Source: Lithobates sylvaticus
Lineage: Eukaryota; Chordata; Amphibia; Anura; Ranidae
NCBI GenBank assembly: GCA_028564925.1
Contig: CM053034.1
Location: 156,027,705 to 156,091,704, forward strand
DNA: 64,000 bases
Reading direction: 5' to 3'
The notes beneath the pieces were generated by a model that saw nothing but the letters and a program-made list of their open reading frames with translations, was not told where the DNA came from and searched no databases. Shown one piece after another: positions 47,525 through 58,090 of the stretch; position 1 is the first letter of the stretch, and every line of letters begins with the position of its first letter. The translations under genes and the position numbers were made by a program.

Positions 47525-48030
47525 ACCCCTTCCCGTCGAGCATACACAGATGTGCGTACTCGGCTTTCGGGGTTATACCGGGATGATGCCTGCAGCTGCA
47601 GGCATCATCCCGGTACCGTTTTTTAGAGCCGGCGATCGATTCCAGGTATAACAACCGATGTGGCTAAAAGCCGCTCGGCTGTTATACCGGAGGAGGGGGA
47701 GGGGACATCCTCCCCTCCCGCCACCTCCTGCCGCTCTTACCGGGCCTCCCATCCCACCGGGATTTCCGATCTGCGTCGCACCACTTCCGGCGCCTAGAGA
47801 CAGACTGGAATGAAGCCGGAAAAGGCTCCTCAATGTATACACGGAAGTGACGTCACAACGACACTTCCGGTTTACTTTTTTCGGAAATCTGAATACTTTG
47901 AAGTGCAAAGGAGGGATTAGAGGTATTTTAGACCCCCGATGCCTCCAGAAAGAGTACCTGTCACCACCTATTACTGTCACAAGGGATGTTTACATTCCTT
48001 GTGACAGCAATAAAAATTATCAACATTTTT
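47525..48030. repeat. Dispersed repeat with GATGATGCCTGCAGCTGCAG
   Basis: It begins TTAACCCCTTCCCGTCGAGC. A strong hairpin (CCGGGATGATGCCTGCAG and its complement) lies at about 47578-47614. It continues with CTGTTATACCGGAGGAGGG, GGAAGTGACGTCAC and a CACAAGGGATGTTTACATTC / TTGTGACAGCAATAAAAAT end. Related but diverged sequence occupies about 26870-27200 inside the 5.1-kb TTAA element. Confidence 0.55.
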
Positions 48031-48163
48031 TTTTTTTTGGAAAACACAATTTAATTCTATAAAATTAAATAAAATAAATAAGATTTTTTTTTTTATATTC
48101 AAATCCAGAGAGTTTCACGTGTTTCTTTCAAATGTATTGCTGGGTAGTAAGAGGGGTTGTGAG

Positions 48164-48318
48164 CAGGGCCGGGACAAGGGGTGGGCAGGAGGGACAGCTG
48201 CCCCTGGCGCAATGGTATATTGCAGGGGTAGGGGGCACCCTGAGCCTAACCCTAAGGGAAAGGGGGGCGCAGTTTGGCAACTTTGCCCTGGGCACTGGAT
48301 GACCTTGTCCCGGCACTG
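48164..48318. mobile_element. hAT-type MITE, 155 bp
   Basis: The ends are CAGGGCCGGGACAAGG and, read inward from the right, CAGTGCCGGGACAAGG. The 8-bp duplication GTTGTGAG is perfect (48156-48163, 48319-48326). It is too short to encode anything. Confidence 0.93.
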
Positions 48319-48540
48319 GTTGTGAGAGTAGGTGGTAGCAGACATCAGTCATGTGCCTGCGTCAGAGTTTACACTGCCTAGAGGGATTGTTAGGGTTTGC
48401 AGTCCCTCCTGAAGACACCAGCCAAAGATGGACTCTTTGCAGGTATGCTTGGGTAGCCACAAGTCTGAGTTAGGGACTAGGGATGTTAGGGAAATATTTG
48501 CACATTATTCTGGACTGTTGTATGTCCATGTCATCATGTT

Positions 48541-48960
48541 AAAGTGGTAGTAAAGTCCATTTTGCAGTTTTTAATAAACATTTACTCTTTTGTCAGCCAG
48601 TGATGTCACCAGCGCATGTGCTCTGAAGAAAGTGCTCTGAAGGCATACTCGTGCCATTCCTTCAGAGCGTTGTGCCATGGCTGGGACTCCCGCATGGGGT
48701 GACATCATCGCGGCTTGGCCAATCAAGCTGCCGGAGCCCGCAAACCCAAAAGGATGACTGGGCGAAGATAAAAGCCCTGTCAGCAATGGCAGCGTACTGC
48801 TGGAGGGCTGAGTTATAAGGTAAGTATTTCATAATGTGCTAGTATGTGATGCATCCTCTATTGGTAAAGGGGGCCCCCAGATCCTGATAAGCATCCCGCC
48901 CGCAGACCCACACAACCACCGGGCCAGGGTTGTGGGGAGCCCATGTCGTTTTTTTTCTTA
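48541..48960. repeat. Two truncated dispersed repeats
   Basis: 48541-48855 starts TTAAAGTGGTAGTAAAGTCC and ends in the middle of the 39-bp palindrome (CATAATGTGCTAGTATGTGA). It is cut there by 48857-48955, a short piece of the G-rich module (GGGGGCCCCCAGATCCTGAT, CCCACACAACCACCGG). The second piece therefore appears to have broken the first. Confidence 0.65.
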
Positions 48961-49029
48961 ATGTCATAGGGTTCCCCTTAACCACTTCAATACACTGTAT
49001 TATATACTGTACACTGACTGCACTATATA

Positions 49030-49809
49030 TACCGTATATACTCGAATATAAGCTGAGTTTTTCAGCACATTTGTGCACTATTGTGCTGAAAGTGCCCCCC
49101 TCGGCTTATACTCAAGTCAAGCACTTTTCTGCAGCAGAAAATTACATTTTCCGACCCCACTTTGGGGCCCCGTATTTCAAGGCCTCTTGGTGCTAGGAAC
49201 CCCCAATTTGGTGTGCCAACCCAGTGGAATCAACACTACAACATACGCAAAGTTTGCAAATGGGGTTCCTAGCTCTAAGTGGCCCCGAGATACGGATCCC
49301 CAAAATCGGTTTCGGAAAATGTCATTCTCTGCTGCAGAAAAGTGCTTGACATTTTCCGAACCGACTTTGGGGCCCCGTATCTCGGGGGCCACTTGGTAAT
49401 AGGAACCCCATCTGGTATGTTATAGTGCTAGTTCGACTGAGTTTGCATACCAAATTTAGGGTTCCTAGCACCAAGTGACCCCAAGGTACGGGGCCCCAAA
49501 GTCGGTCAACTGTGTCCATCTGCAGCAATGTTATTTCAGGACCCTTTGGGTTCAGAGACTTTGGCTGCAGATAGGGGGCATCTAGGAACCCTTAACTACC
49601 AAGTTTGAAGTTTGGGGGACCTATGGCTGCAAATGGGCACAGTGAGGCTGCAAATGGGCATTGTTGACCCTCTTTTCCACTTACACTAGCTGCGCATTTC
49701 TCACCATAGGCTTATACTGGAGTCAATACGTTTTTTTCGATTTTTTTTGTGGTAAATTTAGGTGCCTCGGCTTATATTCGGGTCGGCCTATACTTGAGTA
49801 TATACGGTA
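49030..49809. mobile_element. DNA-transposon MITE with TACCGTATATACTCGA ends, 780 bp
   Basis: The left end TACCGTATATACTCGAATAT pairs with the right end ACTTGAGTATATACGGTA. The flanks are TA-rich, compatible with a TA target as in mariner-like elements but not provable here. The interior has four repeats of a TTTGGGGCCCCGTA / TAGGAACCCC block, two in each orientation. Confidence 0.8.
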
Positions 49810-50900
49810 TATATTTATACACACACTAAACTGCCTGCACGCCACTAACTAACCTGCCTCTAGCTAATGTTCTCTCAATGATAACACTATATATGGCCGC
49901 TGTGTAAGCAGCCTTATATAAAGTGGAACGTGGACTTAGCCCCCGAGCCATGATTGGCTAAAGGCACCCTGCCTTTGGCCAATCATGGCTCTCAAAGCAG
50001 AGCATGATGTGCCTGGCCAAAGCATGCAGGTTAGCTACAGACAACAGACCGGTCGCGTTGGTTATATAACAGACTGTCAAACGGACAATAGTATGATCTG
50101 TATTTCAAATTACTGACACATTCAAAATCTCATGATTAGTTGATCATTTATAAATAAATTCTCTTTTAAATCCTGTCAGGTTCTATTGATCCCCTACTGG
50201 TTATTGATGGGAAATATCAGACATTTACGTCTTAGAAAGCTGAGCCTGGCATTCTGATGTTTTTTCTTGATGTTTTGTGTTATTGCGGCATTGATATGGA
50301 CCGCTTTCTCCTACACGCAGGAAGGCGGTGCAATCTAATTTCACAGTTTTGCCTGGAAAGAGATGTATATATTCCTGGCAAGCGAGATTCAATATCCTGT
50401 AATTCTAGAGAAAATCACCAGATCGCAGAAATCTAGTAAATCTCTGAATCACACTATAGACAATACGAATAATCACAGAGAAGAAACAGAGATGTTTACT
50501 CCTCAAACTCCAACTCCTAACTCCCACACTGAGCCTAGGCTCCACCCCCTTTTATAGACTCATCTGCAAGCTGCCACTATGACACGCACACAGCTAGTTA
50601 ACCCCTTAGTTGTCGAGGGCAAGCAACTGTTAATGCTAAACATAATGTTGCAGCTTTGACATGCGCTACTAAAATTTTACATATCATCGCAATGACAGTG
50701 TATCCAGGTGGATTTTACCGCATTTTTTAGGACTAATTGAGCTTTCCTCTGGTGGTAAATGGTAACGGATATCTACTCCCTTTTTTTTTTTTTAAAGGAA
50801 AACTGGCCCAATATAGTAAAACATTTATAATAATAATAAAAAAAAAACTATAATAACCAATAATAATAATAATAAAAATATAACAATCGTTAATAAACGT
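49810..50900. other. Anonymous DNA with one hairpin
   Basis: A hairpin, GAGCCATGATTGGCTAAAGG against CTTTGGCCAATCATGGCTCT, lies at about 49946-49993. The rest is AT-rich, ending in ATAATAATA simple sequence (50829-50880). Confidence 0.4.
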
Positions 50901-51174
50901 AATATTTTAATTATAATAGAAATTATCTGAATGTTTTTTGTTCTTTCAGATTTTCGTTCTTATTTTCGGATTTTCGTTCTTCAGAATATTCGGATTTTCG
51001 TTCTTATTTACGAATTTTAATTATTTCAGATTTTCGATTTTCGTTATTTTTGAAAATAATTTTTTTCGAAAAAATTCATTAAACAATCTTTTGTTAATTA
51101 CGATTTTTCCGATTTAACGAATATGCCGAATTTTGACAAAATAAAATTTGTAACAAAATGAATTGCACATGTCT
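50901..51174. repeat. AT-rich repeat ending AATTGCACATGTCTA
   Basis: Repeated GGATTTTCGTTCTT blocks lead to AATGAATTGCACATGTCTA. The giant palindrome's right end at 57286-57305 is very similar (GAATCGCACATGTCTA), so this is probably the right end of a relative. I could not place its left end. Confidence 0.5.
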
Positions 51175-51364
51175 ACTCAGTGGCGGAACTTTCAGGGTCG
51201 CAGCAGTCTCACTTGTGGCTGGGCCTTGGCATTCTGCCGCTGTGGGGGGGGGGGGGGGGCTCAAGACCCGGCAGCTCTCCCTGAGTGCAGTGTATACAGT
51301 GGAGAAGGGAGGGGCCTTTGACCTGGGCATGTATCAGTTTCACTCTTCAGTGTACAAGTGAGTC

Positions 51365-51962
51365 GCTTTGCTTGGGACCCTTGCTTGGGACCCTGATGTA
51401 AGGAGGGGCTCTCTGGGGACCCTGATGTAAGGAAGGGGCTCTCTGGGGACCCTGATGTAATGAGGGGGCTCTGGGGACCCTGATGTAAGGGAGGAGGCTC
51501 TTTGGGGACCCTGATGTAAGTAGGGAGGCTCTCTGGGAACCCTGATGTAAGGAGGGGCTCTCTGGGGACCCTGATGTAAGGGGGCTCTCTGGGGACCCTG
51601 ATATAAGTGTAGGATCTCTGGGGACCCTGATGTAAGGAGGGGCTCTCTGGGGACCATGATGTAAGGAAGGGGCTCTCTGGGGACCCTGATGTATGAGGGG
51701 GCTCTGGGGACCCTGATAAAAGGGGGGGAGGCTCTTTGGAGACTATGATGTAAGTAGGGAGGCTCTCTGGGAACCCTGATGTAAAGAGGTGCTCTCTGGG
51801 GACCCTGATGTAAGGGGGCTCTCTGGGGACCCTGATATAAGTGTAGGATCTCTGGGGACCCTGATGTAAGGAGGGACTCTCTGGGGACCATGATGTAAGG
51901 AAGAGGCTCTCTGGAAACCCTGATGTAAGGAGGGGCTCTCTGGGGACCCTAATGTAAGGGGG
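51365..51962. repeat. Minisatellite of ~29-bp CTCTCTGGGGACCCTGATG units
   Basis: About 20 units of CTCTGGGGACCCTGATGTAA with a variable G/A-rich spacer. Eight units form a 234-bp higher-order repeat: GTGTAGGATCTC occurs at 51607 and 51841, each time in the same neighbour context. The 183-codon minus-strand frame here translates the array and is not a gene. Confidence 0.93.
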
Positions 51963-53147
51963 CTGTCAGAGAACTCGTGCAGCGGGTGCTCATTCCCGTG
52001 CAGTAAGTGCTCATTCCCATTCAGCAGCTGCTAATGCCCATTCAGCAAGTGCTAATTCTAATACACATGTGCAGAGTCACAGACCAAGATGAGCAAGCAC
52101 TGGAATGTAAACATGGGAACTGACAAAAAATTCGTTTCGTTTCGTCCCGTTTCGTATATAAAAAAATTCGTAATTCGTAATTCGTGTACGAAATTCCGTT
52201 CGAATTCGTACGAAATACGAAATTCGGACGAATCGTAATTTTTTTACGAATCGTTAGTAAAGTTACGAATCGTTACGAATCGTTACGAATCGTTACGAAT
52301 CGTTAACGCGGCTAATGAATTGTTGGTTCTCATAACACAGAGAACAATTCGAATCCAACTACAAATATCGAATTTCAATTTCAAGTTACGAATCGTTACG
52401 AATCGTTATGAATAGTTACGAATCGTTACGAATCGTTATGAATAGTTACGAATCGTTAGTAAATCCAACTACCAATATCGAATTTCAACTAATTTGAACG
52501 AAATTATTATAGCAGATATAACGAATGAATTCGAATGACAAAGTGTCATTTTTGCAGAAAAAAAAAAGCGTAGGGGTCCCCCCAAATTCAATAACCAGGC
52601 CCTTCAGGTCTGGTATGGATATTAAGGGGGACCCCAGCCAAAAAAAAAAAAAAAAATGGCGTGGGGTCCCCCCCAAATATCCATACCAGACCCTTCAGGT
52701 CTGGGATGGATTTTAAGGGGAACCCCGGCCAAAAAAAAATGGCGTGGGGGTCCCCCTCAAAATCCATACCAGACCCTTTATCCAAGCACGCAACCTGGCA
52801 GGCCGCAGGAAAGGAGGGGGGGACGAGAGCGGCCCCCCCTCCCGCCTGAACCGTACCAGGCCACATGCCCTCAACATTGGGAGGGTGCTTTGGGGTCCCC
52901 CCCAAAGCACCTTGTCCCCATGTTGATGAGGACAAGGGCCTCATCCCCACAACCCTGGCCGGTGGTTGTGGGGGTCTGCGGGCGGGGGGCTTATCGGAAT
53001 CTGGAAGCCCCCTTTAACAAGGGGACCCCCAGATCCCGGCCCCCCCCCCTGTGTGAAATGGTAAGGGGGTACAAAAGTACCCCTACCATTTCACCAAAAA
53101 AGTGTCAACAATGGTAAAAATGACAGGAGACAGTCTTTGACAATTCC

Positions 53148-53375
53148 TTTATTAAAATCTTCTTTCTTCTGGTCTTCCTTCTTCATCTTCTCCTTCCGGC
53201 ATCTTCTTCCATCTTCTTCTTCCTTCGATTCGCTTCTTCTTCCTCCGGTCTTCTCGTCCTTCTCGTCCGGCGTCGTCCTTCTCGTCCGGCATCGTCGTCT
53301 CTTCTCGCAGGCCGCTCCTCGCAATGGGAGGCTCCCGCTCTGTGAGGCTCCGCTCCGGGTGACAGGTCTTTTATA
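53148..53375 (-). other. Gene-like cassette 1
   Basis: On the minus strand: a GC-rich GGGCGGGGTCACCAGGTG stretch, TATAAAAG (53368-53375), ATG at 53292, a 46-codon frame MPDEKDDAGREGREDRRKKK... of almost only charged residues, then AATAAA (53148-53153), whose TAA is the stop. The order and spacing resemble a very short Pol II unit. The coding reads like purine-rich repeat (GAAGAAGA) rather than a real protein. Confidence 0.5.
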
Positions 53376-53487
53376 ACGAAGGCACCTGGTGACCCCGCCC
53401 CCTCTGACGCACGGGGACGTCATGTGGAATTCCCTATGGCTTTCCCCATGACGTCAGAGGGGGGGCGGGGTCACCAGGTGCCTTCGT

Positions 53488-53741
53488 TATACAAGACCTG
53501 TCACCCGGAGCGAAGCCTCACAGAGCGGGAGCCTCCCATTGCGAGGAGCGGCCTGCGAGAAGAGACGACGATGCCGGACGAGAAGGACGACGCCGGACGA
53601 GAAGGACGACGCCGGACGAGAAGGACGAGAAGACCGGAGGAAGAAGAAGCGAATCGAAGGAAGAAGAAGATGGAAGAAGATGACGGAAGGAGAAGATGAA
53701 GAAGGAAGACCAGAAGAAAGAAGAAAGAAGATTTTAATAAA
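53488..53741 (+). other. Gene-like cassette 2
   Basis: This is the divergent partner of cassette 1. The box is TATACAAG (53488-53495), ATG is at 53571 and AATAAA at 53736-53741. It has three copies of the 19-bp GACGCCGGACGAGAAGGAC unit where cassette 1 has two, which changes the frame. The predicted peptide is therefore different (MPDEKDDAGREGRRRTRRTR...). This argues against selection on a protein. Confidence 0.45.
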
Positions 53742-55659
53742 GGAATTGTCAAAGACCGTCTCCTGTCATTTTTACAATTTTTGACACTTTTTTGGTGAAA
53801 TGGTAGGGGTACTTTTGTACCCCCTTACCATTTCACACAGGGGGGGGGGGCGGGATCTGGGGGTCCCCTTGTTAAAGGGGGCTTCCAGATTCCGATAAGC
53901 CCCCCGCCCGCAGACCCCCACAACCACCGGGCACGGTTGTGGGGATGAGGCCCTTGTCCTCATCAACATGGGGACAAGGTGCTTTGGGGGGGACCCCAAA
54001 GCACCCTCCCAATGTTGAGGGCATGTGGCCTGGTACGGTTCAGGCGGGAGGGGGGGCCGCTCTCGTCCCCCCCTCCTTTCCTGCAGCCTGCCAGGTTGCG
54101 TGCTCGGATAAGGGTCTGGTATGGATTTTATGGGGGACCCCACGCCATTTTTTTGGGCTAGGGTTCCCCTTAAAATCCATCCCAGACCTCAAGGGTCTGG
54201 TATGGATTTTGAGGGGGGCCCTACGCCATTTTTTTTTTTTTTTGGCTGGGGTCCCCCTTAATATCCATCCCAGACCTGAAGGGCCTGGTTATTGAATTTG
54301 GGGGGACCCCTACGCTTTTTTTTATCAATGACTTCAATGAATGACTGTTCTCTGTATTACGGATCCAACAATTCATTTGCCGGCAATAGCCGAGAGTGAT
54401 TTTAAATAGCTTTTTTTTCCTGCAAAAATGACACATTGTACAGAGACAGTTCTCTATATTAGATATACTGAATCTCGAAGCATTCGAAGCATTCGTTATA
54501 TCCGCTATTATAATGTCTTTCATATTAGTTGAAATTAGATATTTGTTAGTTACAATACAACATTCGAATTGTTCTCTGTATTACGGGAATCGGCAATTAG
54601 CCGCGAGTGACTTTAAATATTTTTTTTTTCCTGCAAAAATGACACATTGTACAGAGAGAGTTCTAAACACAGGAAACCTGCGCCCTTCTATATACTATAT
54701 ACTCTATAGTACGTCTATGAAGGGGGTCATGTTTCCCGTGTTTAGAACTCTCTCTGTACAATGTGTCATTTTTGCAGGAAAAAAAAAATATTTAAAATCA
54801 CTCGCGGCTAATTGCCGATTCCCGTAATACAGAGAACAATTCGAATACAACAACTAACAAATATGTAATTTCAACTAACAGGAAAGAAATTATAATAGCG
54901 GATATAACAAATGCTTCGAATGATTCGAGATTCAGTATATCTAATATAGAGAACTGTCCCTGCACAGTGTCATTTTTGCAGGAAAAAAAAACTATTTAAA
55001 ATCACTCGCAGCTATTTGCCGGCAAATGAATTGTTGGATCCGTAATACAGAGAACTGTCATTCATTGAAGTCATTGATAAAAAAAATGTGTAGGGGTCCC
55101 CCCAAATTCAATAACCAGGCCCTTCAGGTCTGGGATGGATATTAAGGGGGACCCCCAGCCAAAAAAAAAAAAAAATGGCGTAGGGTCCCCCTCAAAATCC
55201 ATACCAGACCCTTGAGGTCTGGGATGGATTTTAAGGGGAACCCTAGCCAAAAAAAATGGCGTGGGGTCCCCCATAAAATCCATACCAGACCCTTATCCGA
55301 GCACGCAACCTGGCAGGCTGCAGGAAAGGAGGGGGGGACGAGAGCGGCCCCCCCTCCCGCCTGAACCGTACCAGGCCACATGCCCTCAACATTGGGAGGG
55401 TGCTTTGGGGTCCCCCCAAAGCACCTTGTCCCCATGTTGATGAGGACAAGGGCCTCATCCCCACAACCCTGGCCGGTGGTTGTGGGGGTCTGCGGGCGGG
55501 GGGCTTATCGGAATCTGGAAGCCCCCTTTAACAAGGGGACCCCCAGATCCCGCCCCCCCCCTGTGTGAAATGGTAAGGGGGTACAAAAGTACCCCTACCA
55601 TTTCACCAAAAAAGTGTCAAAAATTGTAAAAATGACAGGAGACGGTCTTTGACAATTCC

Positions 55660-55913
55660 TTTATTAAAATCTTCTTTCTTCTTTCTTCTGGTCTTCCTTC
55701 TTCATCTTCTCCTTCCGTCATCTTCTTCCATCTTCTTCTTCCTTCGATTCGCTTCTTCTTCCTCCGGTCTTCTCGTCCTTCTCGTCCGGCGTCGTCCTTC
55801 TCGTCCGGCGTCGTCCTTCTCGTCCGGCATCGTCGTCTCTTCTCGCAGGCCGCTCCTCGCAATGGGAGGCTCCCGCTCTGTGAGGCTTCGCTCCGGGTGA
55901 CAGGTCTTGTATA
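55660..55913 (-). other. Gene-like cassette 3 (mirror of 2)
   Basis: On the minus strand: TATACAAG (55906-55913), ATG at 55830, three 19-bp units, AATAAA (55660-55665). It shares both cassette-2 variants. Frame and peptide are as in cassette 2. Confidence 0.45.
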
Positions 55914-56025
55914 ACGAAGGCACCTGGTGACCCCGCCCCCCCTCTGACGTCATGGGGAAAGCCATAGGGAATTCCACATGACGTCCCCGTGCGTCAGAGG
56001 GGGCGGGGTCACCAGGTGCCTTCGT

Positions 56026-56260
56026 TATAAAAGACCTGTCACCCGGAGCGGAGCCTCACAGAGCGGGAGCCTCCCATTGCGAGAAGCGGCCTGCGAGAAG
56101 AGACGACGATGCCGGACGAGAAGGACGACGCCGGACGAGAAGGACGAGAAGACCGGAGGAAGAAGAAGCGAATCGAAGGAAGAAGAAGATGGAAGAAGAT
56201 GACGGAAGGAGAAGATGAAGAAGGAAGACCAGAAGAAAGAAGAAAGAAGATTTTAATAAA
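56026..56260 (+). other. Gene-like cassette 4 (mirror of 1)
   Basis: TATAAAAG (56026-56033) follows GGGCGGGGTCACCAGGTG. ATG is at 56109, with two 19-bp units and AATAAA at 56255-56260. The frame runs 64 codons (56109-56303), passing through the AATAAA to end HFYHF, whereas cassette 1 stops at that AATAAA because of an 8-bp difference upstream. Confidence 0.5.
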
Positions 56261-57313
56261 GGAATTGTCAAAGACCGTCTCCTGTCATTTTTACCATTTT
56301 TGACACTTTTTTGGTGAAATGGTAGGGGTACGTTTGTACCCCCTTACCATTTCACACAGGGGGGGGGCCGGGATCTGGGGGTCCCCTTGTTAAAGGGGGC
56401 TTCCAGATTCCGATAAGCCCCCCGCCCGCAGACCCCCACAACCACCGGCCAGGGTTGTGGGGATGAGGCCCTTGTCCTCATCAACATGGGGACAAGGTGC
56501 TTTGGGGGGGACCCCAAAGCACCCTCCCAATGTTGAGGGCATGTGGCCTGGTACGGTTCAGGCGGGAGGGGGGCCGCTCTCGTCCCCCCCTCCTTTCCTG
56601 CGGCCGGCCAGGTTGCGTGCTCGGATAAAGGGTCTGGTATGGATTTTGAGGGGGACCCCCACACCATTTTTTTTTTTTTTTTTGGCCGGGGTTCCCCTTA
56701 AAATCCATCCCAGACCTGAAGGGTCTGGTATGGATATTTGGGGGGGACCCTACGCCATTTTTTTTTTTTTTTTTTTTTTGGCTGGGGTCCCCCTTAATAT
56801 CCATACCAGACCTGAAGGGCCTGGTTATTGAATTTGGGGGGACCCCTACGCTTTTTTTTTTTTATATCAATGAATGACTGTTTTTTAAATAGCTTTTTTT
56901 TCTGCAAAAATGACACTTTGTCATTCGAATTCATTCGAATGCATTCGAATTCATTCGAATGCATTCGAATTCATTCGTTATATCTGCTATAATAATTTCG
57001 TTTGAATTAGTTGAAATTTGATATTGGTAGTTGGATTCGAATAATTTGGAGCTGAAATTCGTAAACGGAATTTTTCCTGCAAAAATGACACTTTGTCATT
57101 CGAATTCATTCGAATCCATTCGAATTCATTCGAATCATTCGGCGACGAAATTCGTAAACGGAATTTCGTATTCCGTACGGAATTCGTAAAAAAAAAAAAT
57201 TCGTACTACAGATTCGTAAATTCGTACGAATTTCGAAAAATTCGTACGAATTTCGAAAAATTCGTACGAATTACGAATTCGTACGAAACGAATCGCACAT
57301 GTCTACTGGAATG

Positions 57314-58090
57314 TGCATGCGCAATGGCGCAAACGTGCGAGCACGTGCAAGTACATGTTAGCGTGCGCATGCATCCATAGATTCTGGTGCCCAGCAGCCT
57401 ATTGAAACTGAGAGTCTGCCTGGCTTCAGTGCTGGATTGTCTTCAACTTTGGTTCCTGTGCTCCTGCTTATCCATGTCTGACCTTGTTCCTGACCCAGCT
57501 ATGTCTGATAACTCTCTTAGATCACCCCTACCTGCTATATCTACTTCTTGCTTATGTTACCAACGCCGGCTTGGATTTATGACTACGGCTCCGCCTCCTG
57601 ATTTGGTACCCCACCGCCATCACGTTACCGACTTCTGCCTGTTCTCCACCTTGCAACTGATCCTGATTCTGCACCTGTCTGCCTGGCTCCCGTTGAACAA
57701 GGCTTGTCACCAGACTCCACGCCACCACTGGGGGGGCTCCTGTGTCTTCAAGTTACAGCTCAATCCTACAGCTGCCAGGCACCTGCAACCTTCCAGTGCC
57801 CGAGCAGTCCCTGTCTCCACTACCAGGGGTGCTTGGACAGTGTTGGATTTAATATTTCTGCGGTTCACTTCTTGTTTCGCTGCAAGCCAGATTGCCAAAG
57901 TTGAAATGAAGCAAGCTTTGTATTCAGAGAAGCAATGGCTTGGCTCAGGCCCACCTGCGTTGAAGACGGCTCCAGGCTAATAGAAACACTGCCCCTAAGT
58001 GAAGAATACAATATACTCCCTGGATTACCTTTTCTGGTGTTCATTGGGTGCAAAGCAAATGGGATTTGCAAGGGGGGGGGGGGAGTTTTG
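57314..58090. other. Unassigned DNA, possibly an old dispersed repeat
   Basis: 57314-57370 alternates purine and pyrimidine (GCATGCGC, GCGTGCGCATGC). 57400-57960 is CT-rich and open on the plus strand for 197 codons (57387-57980), but the sequence has no domain and looks like low-complexity Leu/Pro/Thr translation. A G-run lies at 58071-58083. Confidence 0.35.

Larger units (their letters stand above)
52560..54325. repeat. Inner palindrome 1, about 1.77 kb
   Basis: It is centred near 53,435-53,440 at GACGTCATGTGGAATTCCCT. Each half runs outward through a cassette (GC box, TATA-like, ATG, AATAAA), a small hairpin (GGTAAGGGGGTACAAAAGTA, 53060), the G-rich GGGGTCCCC module, and GGCCTGGTTATTGAATTTGG. 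The two halves differ by point changes and by copy number of a 19-bp unit. Confidence 0.93.
55078..56864. repeat. Inner palindrome 2, about 1.79 kb
   Basis: This is the mirror image of inner palindrome 1 across ~54,706, centred near 55,975. It has the same module order and carries the same half-specific variants in mirrored positions. Confidence 0.93.
52108..57305. mobile_element. Giant 5.2-kb palindromic hAT-like element
   Basis: The ends are TAAACATG on the left and CATGTCTA on the right. A perfect 8-bp duplication CTGGAATG flanks them (52100-52107, 57306-57313), the hAT-type length. The whole is one inverted repeat centred at ~54,706, which is exactly the midpoint of the ends. From outside in, each arm holds an AT-rich TTACGAATCG / ATTCGAATTC block, then a 1.8-kb inner palindrome, then a TGTCATTTTTGCAGGAAAA block. 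A small palindrome TATATACTATATACTCTATA sits near the centre. No transposase is encoded, so mobilisation must have come from elsewhere. Arms this long are far beyond the usual hAT terminal repeat. Confidence 0.85.

Noticed and set aside
51340-51891. 183-codon minus-strand frame
   Set aside because: It is a direct translation of the 29-bp minisatellite (repeated PYIRVPREP) with no start context or domain.
52656-56831. Many 60-150-codon Gly/Pro-rich frames
   Set aside because: They read the GGGGTCCCC module in several frames and both strands, and recur identically at each copy of the repeat.
57387-57980. 197-codon plus-strand frame
   Set aside because: CT-rich sequence gives Leu/Ser/Pro low complexity; no domain, no splice context, and an overlapping open frame on the other strand.
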